Of a stretch of 64,000 nt of DNA, positions 45,236 to 54,774 are shown in pieces. Source of the DNA: Brasilonema angustatum HA4187-MV1 (GTDB taxonomy: Bacteria > Cyanobacteriota > Cyanobacteriia > Cyanobacteriales > Nostocaceae); assembly GCA_019359695.1 (NCBI GenBank), contig JAHHGV010000016.1, forward strand, positions 62,001-126,000, in the 5' to 3' direction. The notes beneath the pieces were generated by a model. That model worked only from the letters and a program-made list of their open reading frames with translations. It had not been told where the DNA came from and searched no databases. Within the stretch, counting starts at the first letter, position 1; every line of letters begins with the position of its first letter. The translations under genes were made by a program, and so were the position numbers.

Positions 45236-46510
45236 ATGTTTAATCGTAGTCGTAGCAATCTAGCTGTATGGTTTACCCTAACGATGGGGAGTATTTTGGT
45301 CGTTTTTGCCGGAGTACTTTACTACCGGGCAGTTTTAAACGAGCTAGAGGATTTAGATCGCTTACTCTACCAAAAATCCAGAGTGATGGCAGTCAACGCG
45401 AAGTACGATTTGCGTCAGGGACAGTTAGATCTGGAAAATGTGCCGCTGTTAGGAAGTAATTTGCCACCTCTGGGTAGTGAACTCGTATATGCGCGTTGGT
45501 ACGATACTAAAGGGCAACTGGTGCAATTTTTCGGTACGACTCCAAAAGCGCAGTTGACAATGACCCCTGGATTTCATACTATCAAGACCGCACCTCACTC
45601 CTCGAATAAAACGCCCACTGCTATCTGGCTGCGTGAGTTAACGCTGCCCGTATACCAAGATAATTTGTTAATTGGTTATCTTGAAGTTGCAATGCCACTA
45701 ACATCCACTCAAAATAATCTGGCTCAGTTACGGCTGGTTTTGCTCGTGACAGTACCAGTAACCTTAGGGATAATAGGTCTGGCTGGTTGGTTGTTGGGTG
45801 GATTAGCAATGCAACCAATTCGTCAAACTTACGACCAACTACAACGCTTCACATCTGATGCTTCCCATGAATTGCGATCGCCTTTAGCAGCACTTATCAG
45901 CAATGCCCAATTCGCCTTACTGTCTACATCTAGCAATCCTGCTCAACAGCGTCAGCGTTTTGAGAAAATTGTTGATATCACCAAATCAATGAGTACTCTG
46001 GTGAGTAATCTGCTGTTTCTGGCTCGTCATGAAGGACGATTACCTCCTGAATCTTTGCAAGCAGTTGATTTGAAGAACTTGCTACAGCAGCTAGCAGACA
46101 ACTATGCTACAGCAGATGCACAACATCTTAGTTTGACTTGCGAACTACCCCCTGATAATGTGAAACTGCAAGCCGAACCAGACTTGCTGCGTCAAGCAGT
46201 GGTTAATCTGATTAGCAACGCCTGCAAATATACGAACCCTGACGGGAAAGTACTGTTACGACTTTTTACCCAGTCACGTCAGGCTGTGATTCAAGTTGTA
46301 GACAATGGCATTGGCATTGCTGAAACTGATTTGCCGCATATTTTTGAGAGATTTTATCGAGTCGATAAGAAGCGTTCCCGCAAAACTGGTGGGTTTGGTT
46401 TGGGGTTGGCGATCGCCCAACAAATTGTCCAAGCTCACGGCGGTAAAATTAATGTTAAAAGTGTAGTCGGGGAGGGGTCTACTTTTCAAATTGTTCTGCC
46501 CCTTAAGTAG
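45236..46510 (+). CDS. rppB: Sensor histidine kinase RppB
   Basis: 424 residues. Two membrane helices ([20 protein letters not shown] and [20 protein letters not shown]) bracket a periplasmic sensor of ~130 residues. Then come the HisKA box [16 protein letters not shown] with the phosphoacceptor His, and HATPase boxes N ([11 protein letters not shown]), G1 (VDNGIGI), F (IFERFYRVD) and G2 ([14 protein letters not shown]). It is the expected partner of RppA upstream. No own regulator lies beside it, which supports that pairing despite the inserted genes. Confidence 0.88.
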   Translation: MFNRSRSNLAVWFTLTMGSILVVFAGVLYYRAVLNELEDLDRLLYQKSRVMAVNAKYDLRQGQLDLENVPLLGSNLPPLGSELVYARWYDTKGQLVQFFGTTPKAQLTMTPGFHTIKTAPHSSNKTPTAIWLRELTLPVYQDNLLIGYLEVAMPLTSTQNNLAQLRLVLLVTVPVTLGIIGLAGWLLGGLAMQPIRQTYDQLQRFTSDASHELRSPLAALISNAQFALLSTSSNPAQQRQRFEKIVDITKSMSTLVSNLLFLARHEGRLPPESLQAVDLKNLLQQLADNYATADAQHLSLTCELPPDNVKLQAEPDLLRQAVVNLISNACKYTNPDGKVLLRLFTQSRQAVIQVVDNGIGIAETDLPHIFERFYRVDKKRSRKTGGFGLGLAIAQQIVQAHGGKINVKSVVGEGSTFQIVLPLK

Positions 46511-46555
46511 TCTTTGCAAAGTTGTTACTGTCAACAACGCGCGGGCCTTTCTTCC

Positions 46556-47128
46556 TCAAGAACCCTGTACAGAAGATGATTGCTTAGAATTACTTTGACT
46601 TTTAATAACCTTGCCAGGACTAATCCAAGAAATACCTTGCTGAAAATCAGTACCAATCATAACTGCTTCAACCACGGGCTGAAAAACTTTTGTTTGGGCT
46701 ACCCACTCGACAATAAAGTTAGCCCCAACACCTCCACTAGTGTCAGTTCTATCTACAACAAAATCCGTAGAAGCTAGGGCATCAAGTTGAATTGGGCGCT
46801 CTAAATACTGTTTAAGTTGTTTGCCATTCGAGTCATAGTAGCGCACAGAAGTAATGATGATCGGGTTGGTCAAATCAGTATTACGAATACTCAGAGTGGC
46901 TGCTAAATCGAAAACTCTTTTATTATCCCCATGATAGATGTGGGAGTAGATAGGGACATAAATAGTTTCACCCATCACTGCCTTGAAATTTTTATCTAAA
47001 GTTACCACCTTTTGAGATTGATTTGCCTGACTCATATCAGGTTGTGACTGCGATGGATTCTGTGGTGATGTACAGGATGTCAGTAAAATAAGAGCGATCG
47101 CTAAATAAAAAACTGGGTATAGCTTCAT
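46556..47128 (-). CDS. DUF3124 lipoprotein
   Basis: 190 residues. The lipobox is LILLTSC (Cys19). A Gln/Ser-rich linker precedes the DUF3124 domain: GETIYVPIYSHIYHGDNKRV, ATLSIRNTDLTNPIIITSVR, YYDSNGKQLKQYL and VEWVAQTKVFQPVVEAVMIG. Function unknown. It follows a TrkA-type gene by 9 bp on the same strand, so the two are probably one operon. Confidence 0.88.
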   Translation of the reverse strand: MKLYPVFYLAIALILLTSCTSPQNPSQSQPDMSQANQSQKVVTLDKNFKAVMGETIYVPIYSHIYHGDNKRVFDLAATLSIRNTDLTNPIIITSVRYYDSNGKQLKQYLERPIQLDALASTDFVVDRTDTSGGVGANFIVEWVAQTKVFQPVVEAVMIGTDFQQGISWISPGKVIKSQSNSKQSSSVQGS

Positions 47129-47137
47129 TAGAAAAAA

Positions 47138-47815
47138 TCATTTACAACCTTCAATAAAATCAATGACTTGATGTAATGACCCTGGTTTAGTCACAATCAG
47201 CACCGTTGAATCAGGTTCGAGTACTGTACTGCCGTTCGGAATCATCAAATCTTCATGGGGATGGGGTTGATAGCCAATAATTAGGGAACCATTTGGAAAC
47301 CGGGAATCTTGAGCAATTTCGGCAACTGTACGACCAACAACATAACAATTATTTGGAATCAAAAGTTTCAGCACCTCAATCTGTCCCTGCTCAAAATGCA
47401 TGATTGATTCGACTTGCGGATACTCAATGGCATTTACCATTGTTGAAACCGCTAGCTCAATGGTACTGATGATATGATTAGCTCCTGCCAATCGAAAAGG
47501 TTGAGCAAAATCGGAATGGCGCATCCGAGTTAAAATGTGGGGGACTCCGTAATGCTTGGCGAGAGTTACCATCGCCAGATTCAAGGCATCATTTCGTAGG
47601 ACAGCTGCCAAAGTGTCGGCTTTACGAATTCCAGCTTCTAACAACACTTCTGTACTGACAGCACTGCCTTCAAAAGCCATTGCCCCTACTTGTTCGCGCG
47701 CATAGCGACAAGCATTAGGGTCAAAGTCAATCACAGCTACGGTATGCCCTAGTTCTACCAATTTATGTGCCAAAGTCAACCCTACCAAACCTGCTCCACC
47801 AATTAGCACGTACAT
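47138..47815 (-). CDS. TrkA-type K+ channel/transporter regulatory protein
   Basis: 225 residues. The N-terminal RCK/TrkA_N Rossmann domain has MYVLIGGAGLVGLTLAHKLV (GxGxxG), the acidic residue ending strand 2 in AVIDFDPNACRYA, and FEGSAVSTEVLLEAGIRKAD. A TrkA_C domain follows, with NNCYVVGRTVAEIAQDSRFP and DSTVLIVTKPGSL. Such proteins bind NAD(H) or nucleotides and gate K+ transporters at the membrane. No Trk or Ktr membrane subunit is adjacent. Confidence 0.9.
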   Translation of the reverse strand: MYVLIGGAGLVGLTLAHKLVELGHTVAVIDFDPNACRYAREQVGAMAFEGSAVSTEVLLEAGIRKADTLAAVLRNDALNLAMVTLAKHYGVPHILTRMRHSDFAQPFRLAGANHIISTIELAVSTMVNAIEYPQVESIMHFEQGQIEVLKLLIPNNCYVVGRTVAEIAQDSRFPNGSLIIGYQPHPHEDLMIPNGSTVLEPDSTVLIVTKPGSLHQVIDFIEGCK

Positions 47816-48097
47816 AACTGCTTTTTGATACTTTTGCCTTCTACTTTACTTTACAAGCTACTCGGCAGGTGAAAGAGTTTGATATGGTTAACACTGGAAA
47901 CAACCAAATTTCGTGATGCATATGACAGTTAATTTGTACAGGGCCTAATTTCTACAAGCAACATTTGCTAATTCTGGTTTCTAAAGTCTTCTTAGACAAC
48001 CAATCTGAGAAGATAATGAATGTGGTTTTGCTGCTTGCTAAGGAAAGCATGAAACAACAACGCGCCTTGGCGCTTTGCGTACTTCTCTTGAATTATC

Positions 48098-48976
48098 ATG
48101 GAAACAAAAACCGCCAAACTCATTGATGGTAAAGCTTTAGCTAACAAAATTCAGCTAGAACTTTGTGCTGCGATTAGACAATTGCAACCCAAAATAGGAC
48201 GCCCGCCAGGTTTAGCAGTGCTGATGGTGGGTGATAACCCAGCGTCAGCAGCTTACGTACGCGGCAAAGAACGAGCTTGCCAGAAAGTGGGTATTGACTC
48301 TTTTGGCAAGCACTTTCCCACACAAACGACTCAAGCAGAACTCGAACAAGTGATTGCCGCACTCAATCATGATCAAAGGGTGGATGGTATTCTCGTGCAA
48401 TTACCCTTACCCGATCACTTGGATGCTGTGACGCTTTTGCATCAAATCGCGCCAGACAAAGACGCCGACGGACTGCACCCAATTAATTTAGGGCGACTGG
48501 TGCGAGGAGAACCTGGTTTACGTAGCTGCACTCCAGCTGGAGTTATGCGGCTGTTGCAAGAATATGCTATTCCTTTGAGCGGAAAGCATGCGGTAGTGGT
48601 GGGACGTAGTATTTTGGTAGGCAAACCACTGGCTTTGATGCTGCTAGAGGCTGATGCGACTGTAACTGTGGCTCATTCGCGATCGCACTCTTTGCAGTCC
48701 ATCACCACAAATGCTGATATTCTAATTGCAGCAGCAGGTCGTCCAGGACTCATTACTGCTGAGATGGTGAAACCGGGCGCTGTTGTGGTAGATGTGGGAA
48801 TAAATCGTGTGACAGAATTAAGCGGTGAAAGTCGTCTGGTTGGTGATGTCCACTTTGAGTCAATTGCTGGTGTTGCGGAATTTCTCACGCCAGTTCCTGG
48901 TGGTGTTGGTCCGATGACTGTAGCTATGTTGCTACAAAATACGGTTAATAGCTATAGCCAACGCTCCCATAGTTAG
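48098..48976 (+). CDS. folD: Methylenetetrahydrofolate dehydrogenase/cyclohydrolase
   Basis: 292 residues, normal length. Converts 5,10-methylene- to 10-formyl-tetrahydrofolate with NADP+. Signatures: [20 protein letters not shown] (Tyr and Lys of the active site), [40 protein letters not shown] and [20 protein letters not shown]. Start ATG at 48098. First of three plus-strand genes (folD, crtE, PAP2-like) that are often neighbours in cyanobacteria. Confidence 0.97.
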   Translation: METKTAKLIDGKALANKIQLELCAAIRQLQPKIGRPPGLAVLMVGDNPASAAYVRGKERACQKVGIDSFGKHFPTQTTQAELEQVIAALNHDQRVDGILVQLPLPDHLDAVTLLHQIAPDKDADGLHPINLGRLVRGEPGLRSCTPAGVMRLLQEYAIPLSGKHAVVVGRSILVGKPLALMLLEADATVTVAHSRSHSLQSITTNADILIAAAGRPGLITAEMVKPGAVVVDVGINRVTELSGESRLVGDVHFESIAGVAEFLTPVPGGVGPMTVAMLLQNTVNSYSQRSHS

Positions 48977-49095
48977 AAATTGTCTTTTGTCATTTGTCTT
49001 TTGGTAAAAACGTCACAAATGGCGAAGAACGAATGATGGATGACTCTTTCCCGTAAAATTGTTACGTATATAACAGAACACTAAGGAATTTAAGA

Positions 49096-50022
49096 ATGGT
49101 AGCAGCCGATAACATTCAAAAAACTCCAGAGGAAGTCAAATTTGACTTACGAGCTTATCTCAAACAGCGACAAAAGCTTTGTGACGCTGCTTTGGATAAA
49201 TCTATTTCCATCCGTTATCCAGAAAAGATCTACGAAGCAATGCGCTATTCGCTCATGGCTGGGGGTAAGCGTTTGCGCCCTATTCTTTGCCTTGCGACCT
49301 GTGAGATGATGGGTGGTACTATTGATATGGCAATGGCAACCGCTTGTGCTGTGGAGATGATCCACACAATGTCGCTCATTCACGACGACTTGCCAGCAAT
49401 GGATAATGATGATTACCGTCGCGGTAAGTTGACAAATCACAAAGTTTATGGTGACGACATTGCTATTTTGGCTGGGGATGGTTTATTAGCTTACGCATTT
49501 GAGTATGTCATCAGTCATACTCACAATGTACCACTAGAGCAAGTCACACAGGTCATTGCTCGTTTGGCTCATGCAACGGGAGCAACAGGCTTGGTTGGTG
49601 GTCAAGTGCTTGATTTAGAATCAGAAGGAAAGACAGATATCTCTTTAGAAACGTTGAATTTCATTCATCGCCATAAAACAGGTGCTCTTTTAGAAGCTTG
49701 TGTGGTCTGTGGTGGCATAATAGGAGGAGCATCATCAACAGAAGTGCAGCGACTGTCTCGCTATTCCCAAAACATTGGGCTTGCTTTCCAAATTATTGAT
49801 GACATTCTAGATATCACTCAAACCGACGAGCAATTGGGCAAAACTGCTGGTAAAGACCTACAGGCTCAAAAAGTGACGTATCCGAGTCTTTGGGGACTCG
49901 AAGAATCAAAACAAAAAGCTCAAGAACTCATTGAGGATGCTTGTGCAGAATTAGAACCTTTTGGAGATAAAGCGTTGCCCTTAAAGGAATTAGCACACTT
50001 TATCATCAGTCGTAAAAATTAA
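49096..50022 (+). CDS. crtE: Geranylgeranyl diphosphate synthase
   Basis: 308 residues. A trans-prenyltransferase making C20 diphosphate for carotenoids, phytol and other isoprenoids. First Asp-rich motif [18 protein letters not shown] (around residue 97), second [12 protein letters not shown], with [19 protein letters not shown] before them. AAGGA lies upstream of the ATG at 49096. It could also make farnesyl diphosphate, but cyanobacteria generally use this enzyme as CrtE. Confidence 0.93.
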   Translation: MVAADNIQKTPEEVKFDLRAYLKQRQKLCDAALDKSISIRYPEKIYEAMRYSLMAGGKRLRPILCLATCEMMGGTIDMAMATACAVEMIHTMSLIHDDLPAMDNDDYRRGKLTNHKVYGDDIAILAGDGLLAYAFEYVISHTHNVPLEQVTQVIARLAHATGATGLVGGQVLDLESEGKTDISLETLNFIHRHKTGALLEACVVCGGIIGGASSTEVQRLSRYSQNIGLAFQIIDDILDITQTDEQLGKTAGKDLQAQKVTYPSLWGLEESKQKAQELIEDACAELEPFGDKALPLKELAHFIISRKN

Positions 50023-50149
50023 ACTAACAATGAATGATGAATGATACAAGCAGGGCAAACTTACATTATATAATCTATCATTCATAAATCATATCTCTGT
50101 TGAGAATTCATCATTCACAACTCATAACTTTCCATCTGATCAAAATAGC

Positions 50150-50623
50150 ATGCAGGATATAGGCGACATATTAGAAAACCGAGTGTTGTGGGTTGCTGTA
50201 GGAGCTTGTTTGATGGCTCAAGCATTAAAGCTTGTCATCGAACTACTCAAGAATCGTAAGCTAAATATTAGAGTTTTAGTCACAACTGGAGGGATGCCTA
50301 GTGCACATTCTGCACTAGTAACAGCTCTTGCAACTGGAGTCGGGCAAACTCTTGGTTGGGGTTCTGCGGAATTTGCACTGGCAACGGTTTTTGCCATTAT
50401 CGTCATGTATGACGCCGCAGGAGTTCGTCAAGCTGCTGGAAAGCAAGCCCGTATCCTTAATCAAATGATTGATGAATTGTTTCACGAACACCCAGAGTTT
50501 GATGGCGATCGCCTCAAAGAATTACTCGGACACACTCCTGTCCAAGTTATTGTGGGTTCGGCGTTAGGTATAACTATCTCATGGTTGGCAAAGTCAACCG
50601 GCGTGTTGGTTGTCAGTCCATGA
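50150..50623 (+). CDS. Divergent PAP2 family membrane protein (DUF212)
   Basis: 157 residues with four hydrophobic segments. The signature is TTGGMPSAHSALVTALATGV (the acid-phosphatase-like His motif), then VMYDAAGVRQAAGKQARILN and FDGDRLKELLGHTPVQVIVG. A putative lipid phosphatase. Its position after crtE suggests a role in isoprenoid phosphate metabolism, but this is an inference. Confidence 0.92.
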   Translation: MQDIGDILENRVLWVAVGACLMAQALKLVIELLKNRKLNIRVLVTTGGMPSAHSALVTALATGVGQTLGWGSAEFALATVFAIIVMYDAAGVRQAAGKQARILNQMIDELFHEHPEFDGDRLKELLGHTPVQVIVGSALGITISWLAKSTGVLVVSP

Positions 50624-50657
50624 TCAACCAAAAAACCTGACTGTATTTTGCTGAAGG

Positions 50658-51389
50658 CTACTGCAAACGCACAGATGAGCGCAGTAGCATCACTTTGCGA
50701 CTATCTACAACTACAGCAAAAAAACCTTGATCGCTCAATTTTTGCAGTGTACTGTATGCTTCTTTTTGATTTTTCGTGTAAACAGCCAGCAAATAAGGAC
50801 GTTCTCCGTAGGAAACAAAACCTACGTCTCCCTTAACCACTTCTCGTACTTTGTTCACCATTTCTGGGCGGTTATAGTAATCTACTAATACAGCTAAACC
50901 CTGTCCCAAACGTTCGGGTTTATAGCTGTTTACTGTCTGAGTAGCAGGTTTCTGTGTAACTGTAGGCGGTTTCTGTGTAACCGTAGGTGGTTTCTGTGTA
51001 ACCGTAGGTGGTTTCTGTGCCACTTGTGACGATGGTCGAGTGGTGACAATAGCAGATAACCCAACTATATTCTTGATATACCTAGCCCAACTATTAGCAT
51101 CATCTGCCTTGTTAAACCCACCAATTCGTGTCACCGTATTTTTGAGATATCTACAAGTGCTTGTGTTAGTACTGGACGGTAAAGCTTGACGTAATTGCTT
51201 CTGATTCTCTGCTGTGGGACTACTGACCAACAAAAGATACTCACCGGAATTGGGAGGTTGACAGACAGGAATGTTTTGTTGTTGAGCAGAAGCAGAATTT
51301 ATGCCAGCATTTAACCCGATAATACCTAGCAATAAACTACTGACTAAAGTATTTGGTATCTGAAATTTCTGAACAACACTCTTATACAT
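50658..51389 (-). CDS. Secreted SPOR-like protein with tandem heptapeptide linker
   Basis: 243 residues. Signal peptide (TLVSSLLLGIIGLNAGINSA SAQ, cut near AQQ). Two alpha/beta modules, NSGEYLLLVSSPTAENQKQL and GQGLAVLVDYYNRPEMVNKV, each resemble SPOR-like repeats in which a protein reads YLLxV...A..Y...L. They are joined by a linker of three exact TVTQKPP units. SPOR domains bind peptidoglycan lacking stem peptides. The assignment is structural guesswork; no exact family is recognised. Confidence 0.6.
   Translation of the reverse strand: MYKSVVQKFQIPNTLVSSLLLGIIGLNAGINSASAQQQNIPVCQPPNSGEYLLLVSSPTAENQKQLRQALPSSTNTSTCRYLKNTVTRIGGFNKADDANSWARYIKNIVGLSAIVTTRPSSQVAQKPPTVTQKPPTVTQKPPTVTQKPATQTVNSYKPERLGQGLAVLVDYYNRPEMVNKVREVVKGDVGFVSYGERPYLLAVYTKNQKEAYSTLQKLSDQGFFAVVVDSRKVMLLRSSVRLQ
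50949..51021. repeat. 21-bp tandem repeat in coding sequence
   Basis: Units of 21 bases beginning TTTCTGTGTAAC and ending GTAGGTGG, three full copies plus part of a fourth. They encode the TVTQKPP linker on the minus strand. Copies 2 and 3 are identical, and copy 1 differs at two bases. Confidence 0.9.
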
Positions 51390-51500
51390 AAAATTTTCTT
51401 AATTTGTATCAAAATATTAATGTATTTAGCTATTAGTCAGTAGTCTATAGTCCAATAACTAATAACTAATGGCTAATGACTAATGACTAATGATCATACA

Positions 51501-51830
51501 TTAAGATACGGCTGCTAGAGATGCCAAAGCATCAGGGATTTCTGGTGAAGGAGCTTGAAACTCACCTGTGAGAATATATTCTAAGCGAAGTTTCAACCAG
51601 GTAATAAATTGAGGATTAGTAGAAATAATCGCGACTGCTGGTTGAGGACATTTTGCCTTCACTTGTGACATTTGGGGTGCTTCCAGAAAAGCTGGTTGCT
51701 TAACCACCCAAAAATCAATTTCTTTTTCTTGTTCGTGGTAGTGACGAGTGCGTTCCTTCAGAACTTCCTCCATCGGTTCTTCTTCAAGGAGAAACCGTTG
51801 ACTTGCCAAAACGTAATAGTATGTTTGCAT
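51501..51830 (-). CDS. ycf54: Ycf54, subunit of the Mg-protoporphyrin monomethyl ester cyclase complex
   Basis: 109 residues from the ATG at 51830, which has AAGGA five bases upstream; an ATG two codons earlier lacks this spacing. The conserved core TYYYVLASQRFLLEEEPMEE, EKEIDFWVVKQPAFLEAP and FITWLKLRLEYILTGEF identifies Ycf54. It is needed for the oxygen-dependent cyclase step that forms ring E of chlorophyll, through the AcsF/ChlA subunit at the membrane. The protein is soluble. Normal length apart from a short C-terminal tail. Confidence 0.95.
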   Translation of the reverse strand: MQTYYYVLASQRFLLEEEPMEEVLKERTRHYHEQEKEIDFWVVKQPAFLEAPQMSQVKAKCPQPAVAIISTNPQFITWLKLRLEYILTGEFQAPSPEIPDALASLAAVS

Positions 51831-51917
51831 TTTCATCCTTGGTTAATCTAGTTATTGTGTAGGGCACAGAGGATTGCGCTATGTCCTACACAATAACTAA
51901 AATATAAAGTACCTGAT

Positions 51918-52613
51918 TTAGGAATGGAAGGGACAACCACCTTCCTGCTGTTGGACTGTTGTTTGTTTTTGACCGTTTGTTAGCTTTTTGAGGAAGAGAC
52001 TGTTGTCGAAGTAGTGTTCAATAGAAAGAACTTTTAAATCATCAGTAACACGCGCCAAGCTCATACCGATGACCTCTACTGTCTCGCCTGTTGGTGTATA
52101 GTCTTTGTATGAACCGTTAAAAGTTCCCCAATGTCGCCATTTAAATGTAACATTTGGTGGACCAGAGAAAACCTCAAGCACTTCCCACAAAAATCCTTGA
52201 GGAAACGCTGTCTGGAAAAGATTGGCTGATGATTCAAAAGTTTCTTCTGAAGCTTTGTACTCTTCTGTATCGCTAATAAACAAATTATAAGTACCACCCT
52301 CTACCACATCTGACGCTGTATAAACAGGACCACCATTACTACTCATACGAAACTGTTCGTTCACAACCGATAACCACTGCTGTGGATTGGTTTTAAACGA
52401 TGCTTCCATTTCAAAGGTTCTGACTAAGTTTTGGACAATCGCTTCTAGTGAACCTTCAACGTGGTTGTATGTACTTTGTTTTGCAAGATTTTCTTTTGAG
52501 CGAGAGTAATCTGGGGGGGTTTGATAGCGCCACTGGGCGTCACGACTATGTGCAATCACTGTGTCTCTATCTTGTATCCAAACGGGAGTATTGTTCGACT
52601 GTGTTGCGCTCAT
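51918..52613 (-). CDS. SnoaL-like protein related to plant pathogen-related protein
   Basis: 231 residues with an NTF2-like fold. The segment FPQGFLWEVLEVFSGPPNVT, then FKWRHWGTFNGSYKDYTPTG, closely follows the pattern of the barley-type pathogen-related protein family (EVLEVYSGPP, FKFRHWG, PPTGE). The N-terminal half has VEGSLEAIVQNLVRTFEMEA and WLSVVNEQFRMSSNGGPVYT. The C-terminus ends GGCPFHS, a Cys-Pro motif also seen at the ends of some homologues. No enzyme activity is established. Monocistronic, between ycf54 and pdxJ. Confidence 0.75.
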   Translation of the reverse strand: MSATQSNNTPVWIQDRDTVIAHSRDAQWRYQTPPDYSRSKENLAKQSTYNHVEGSLEAIVQNLVRTFEMEASFKTNPQQWLSVVNEQFRMSSNGGPVYTASDVVEGGTYNLFISDTEEYKASEETFESSANLFQTAFPQGFLWEVLEVFSGPPNVTFKWRHWGTFNGSYKDYTPTGETVEVIGMSLARVTDDLKVLSIEHYFDNSLFLKKLTNGQKQTTVQQQEGGCPFHS

Positions 52614-52728
52614 AAAAAAGTACCGTCAAAGAATAATCTCTGTCTTGAACATATCAAAGACTTTTAGATTTACGCAGTCGAACCCCAAATATTGTTACAT
52701 TATGCTGTTAGTTGCTTGTTGATTGTTG

Positions 52729-53451
52729 TTATAGTTGACCCCGCATTGCTAATTTCATCTCACGGACTGCTCTTTCCATACCAACGAGTGCGGCGCGGCT
52801 AACAATCGTGTGACCAATATTTAGTTCTTCCATCCCCGGCAAATTAGCCACAGAATAGACGTTCCAGTAGGTGAGTCCATGTCCAGCATTCACTCGTAGC
52901 CCTGCATTTATTGCTTGCTCACACCCTTTGGATAGCAAGGCTAATTCTTGCTCGCGACTGGTTTCATCCTTAGCCTCAGCATATCGCCCAGTGTGCAGTT
53001 CAATAAACTTTGCTTGGATCTTGACAGAAGCTTCAATTTGTGAGTTTTCAGCATCAATAAACAGACTGACAGGAATATCAGCGCTTTGCAATTTATCAAC
53101 TACCTGTCCTATTCTATCAATCTGACCAGCAATATCTAGTCCGCCTTCTGTAGTAACTTCTTCTCGCTTTTCGGGTACTAAAGTAACGTAATCGGGTTTG
53201 ATATCCAGGGCAATACCAACCATTTCATCTGTCGCCGCCATCTCCAAATTCAGATGCGTTCTCACTGTTTGTCGTAAGAGGCGGACATCTCGTTCTTGAA
53301 TATGTCGCCTATCTTCCCGTAAATGTGCCGTAATACCATCTGCACCAGCTAATTCTGCTAGTACTGCCGCCGCCACGGGATCTGGTTCCACCGTCCGCCG
53401 CGCTTGGCGAATCGTGGCGATGTGGTCAATGTTTACACCAAGTGTAGGCAA
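52729..53451 (-). CDS. pdxJ: Pyridoxine 5'-phosphate synthase
   Basis: 240 residues from a TTG at 53451, chosen because AGGGAG lies 9 bases upstream and the family begins at [16 protein letters not shown]; a GTG at 53472 would add seven residues. PdxJ condenses 1-deoxyxylulose 5-phosphate with 3-amino-2-oxopropyl phosphate to form vitamin B6. Key segments: [13 protein letters not shown] (His and Arg), [20 protein letters not shown] (His/Arg), [16 protein letters not shown] (Glu), and [10 protein letters not shown] (His191 equivalent). Full length. Confidence 0.96.
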   Translation of the reverse strand: MPTLGVNIDHIATIRQARRTVEPDPVAAAVLAELAGADGITAHLREDRRHIQERDVRLLRQTVRTHLNLEMAATDEMVGIALDIKPDYVTLVPEKREEVTTEGGLDIAGQIDRIGQVVDKLQSADIPVSLFIDAENSQIEASVKIQAKFIELHTGRYAEAKDETSREQELALLSKGCEQAINAGLRVNAGHGLTYWNVYSVANLPGMEELNIGHTIVSRAALVGMERAVREMKLAMRGQL

Positions 53452-53580
53452 CTTGATTGTCTCCCTATACACAGTCTTCAGGTCTTGATTTTACCAGGGA
53501 ATATCGGTTGTTTATTTACCTGACTCATGAACCTGGATGTTGCTCTTAACGCTTAACAATTCTTTCTCGCACAGAGGTAG

Positions 53581-53642
53581 GGTGGGCATTGCCCTTCAAA
53601 AAGTATACTTTATAACAATAATCTGATAGGGCAATGCCCACC
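53581..53642. repeat. REP-type palindrome upstream of the transposase
   Basis: GGTGGGCATTGCCC (53581-53594) and GGGCAATGCCCACC (53629-53642) form a perfect 14-bp inverted repeat with a 34-base spacer. The same palindrome units recur downstream of the transposase gene. Confidence 0.85.
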
Positions 53643-53664
53643 AAAATTATTAATATTACCCAAT

Positions 53665-54234
53665 ATGTCCCAATATCGTCGCTCCTATCTCCCAGGTGGA
53701 ACTGTTTTCTTAACTCTGGTGACTTACTACCGCACACCTCTATTTTCGGAACTAGAAAATATCTGTCATTTGCGGACTGCTGTCGCCAAGACACGGACTG
53801 AAAAACCCTTTGAAATTACTGCAGCAGTCATTTTACCCAACCATATTCATTTCCTTTGGACGTTACCATCAGATGATTTAGATTACTCGCAACGAGTCTC
53901 CCGGTTAAAAGTTCTATTTACAAGATTGCTACGGGGTAAAAAGTCATTACCTCAGAATGTTTCAGCTTCGCGACGCAAACACCGAGAGAGTAATGTCTGG
54001 CAACGTCGGTTCTGGGAACACACTATTCGTGATGAAATAGATCTGGCAAGGCATTTGGATTACATCCATTACAATCCAGTTAAACATGGGTTAGTATCCT
54101 GTCCCCACTTATGGGAGTATTCGAGTTTTCACAGATGGGTAAAAAAAGGCGGATATCAAGCTGATTGGGCTTGTAGCTGTTGTGGTAAAAAGCCCCAAGT
54201 TCCAGATTTCGCTGAGATGGTATTTGGTGAATAA
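53665..54234 (+). CDS. REP-associated tyrosine transposase (RAYT)
   Basis: 189 residues of the Y1-transposase fold. The HUH pair is in LPNHIHFLWTLPS. The catalytic Tyr lies in HLDYIHYNPVKHGLV, with WQRRFWEHTIRDEIDLARH before it. A short Cys-rich tail (WACSCCGKKP) follows, as in cyanobacterial members. RAYTs nick single-stranded REP palindromes and spread them; here the gene is bracketed by such palindromes on both sides. The frame is intact, so it may be active. It ends exactly where the 190-bp tandem repeat begins. Confidence 0.92.
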   Translation: MSQYRRSYLPGGTVFLTLVTYYRTPLFSELENICHLRTAVAKTRTEKPFEITAAVILPNHIHFLWTLPSDDLDYSQRVSRLKVLFTRLLRGKKSLPQNVSASRRKHRESNVWQRRFWEHTIRDEIDLARHLDYIHYNPVKHGLVSCPHLWEYSSFHRWVKKGGYQADWACSCCGKKPQVPDFAEMVFGE

Positions 54235-54604
54235 GGGTAAGGTGGGCATTGCTCTTAATCTTTTAGAACATATTGCAAAATTTCATAAGCAATGCCCACC
54301 CTACGGGCGATCGCATTTCTCGAAGATAGCTTAGAGGTAGGGTGGGCATTGCCCAAAATATTGAAATCTATCAAGAATACAGTAATGCCCACCTTACAGG
54401 CGATCGCATTTATTAAGTGAATAAGAGTAAGGTGGGCATTGCTCTTAATCTTTTAGAACATATTGCAAGATTTCGTAAGCAATGCCCACCCTACGGGCGA
54501 TCGCATTTCTCGAAGATAGCTTAGAGGTAGGGTGGGCATTGCCCAAAATATTGAAATCTATGAGGAACACACTAATGCCCACCGTCGGGGCGATAGCTTC
54601 GCTG
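54231..54604. repeat. 190-bp tandem duplication of a REP array (BIME-like)
   Basis: Units 54231-54420 and 54421-~54604 are nearly identical over about 150 bases. Each holds AAGGTGGGCATTGCTC with its partner AGCAATGCCCACCC and then AGGGTGGGCATTGCCC with TAATGCCCACC, so two hairpins per unit, each followed by GGCGATCGCAT (HIP1). The second unit continues into an inserted palindrome, ATAGCTTCGCTGCAGCATAGC. No gene lies in 54235-54774. Confidence 0.92.
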
Positions 54605-54774
54605 CAGCATAGCGGCAGATCGCATTTATTGAAGATACTACAAAATGTTAGAATGTTAGATCGCATTTTTCAGGATAGTACAACACATCTGTTTGACGAA
54701 ATTTTGACAAAATCCGGAAAATAGCACAGTCACATTGTATAAATTCTAAAACAAAAACCCTTCCTGACTCAGCT

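Noticed and set aside
54231..54604. Regular repeats that might be a CRISPR array
   Set aside because: The repeated units are 190 bp and internally palindromic with conserved spacing; there are no unique spacers and no cas genes. They match a RAYT-linked REP array.
54445..54724. Two open frames of 73 and 80 codons on opposite strands
   Set aside because: Both consist of translated REP and HIP1 repeats and have no ribosome site.
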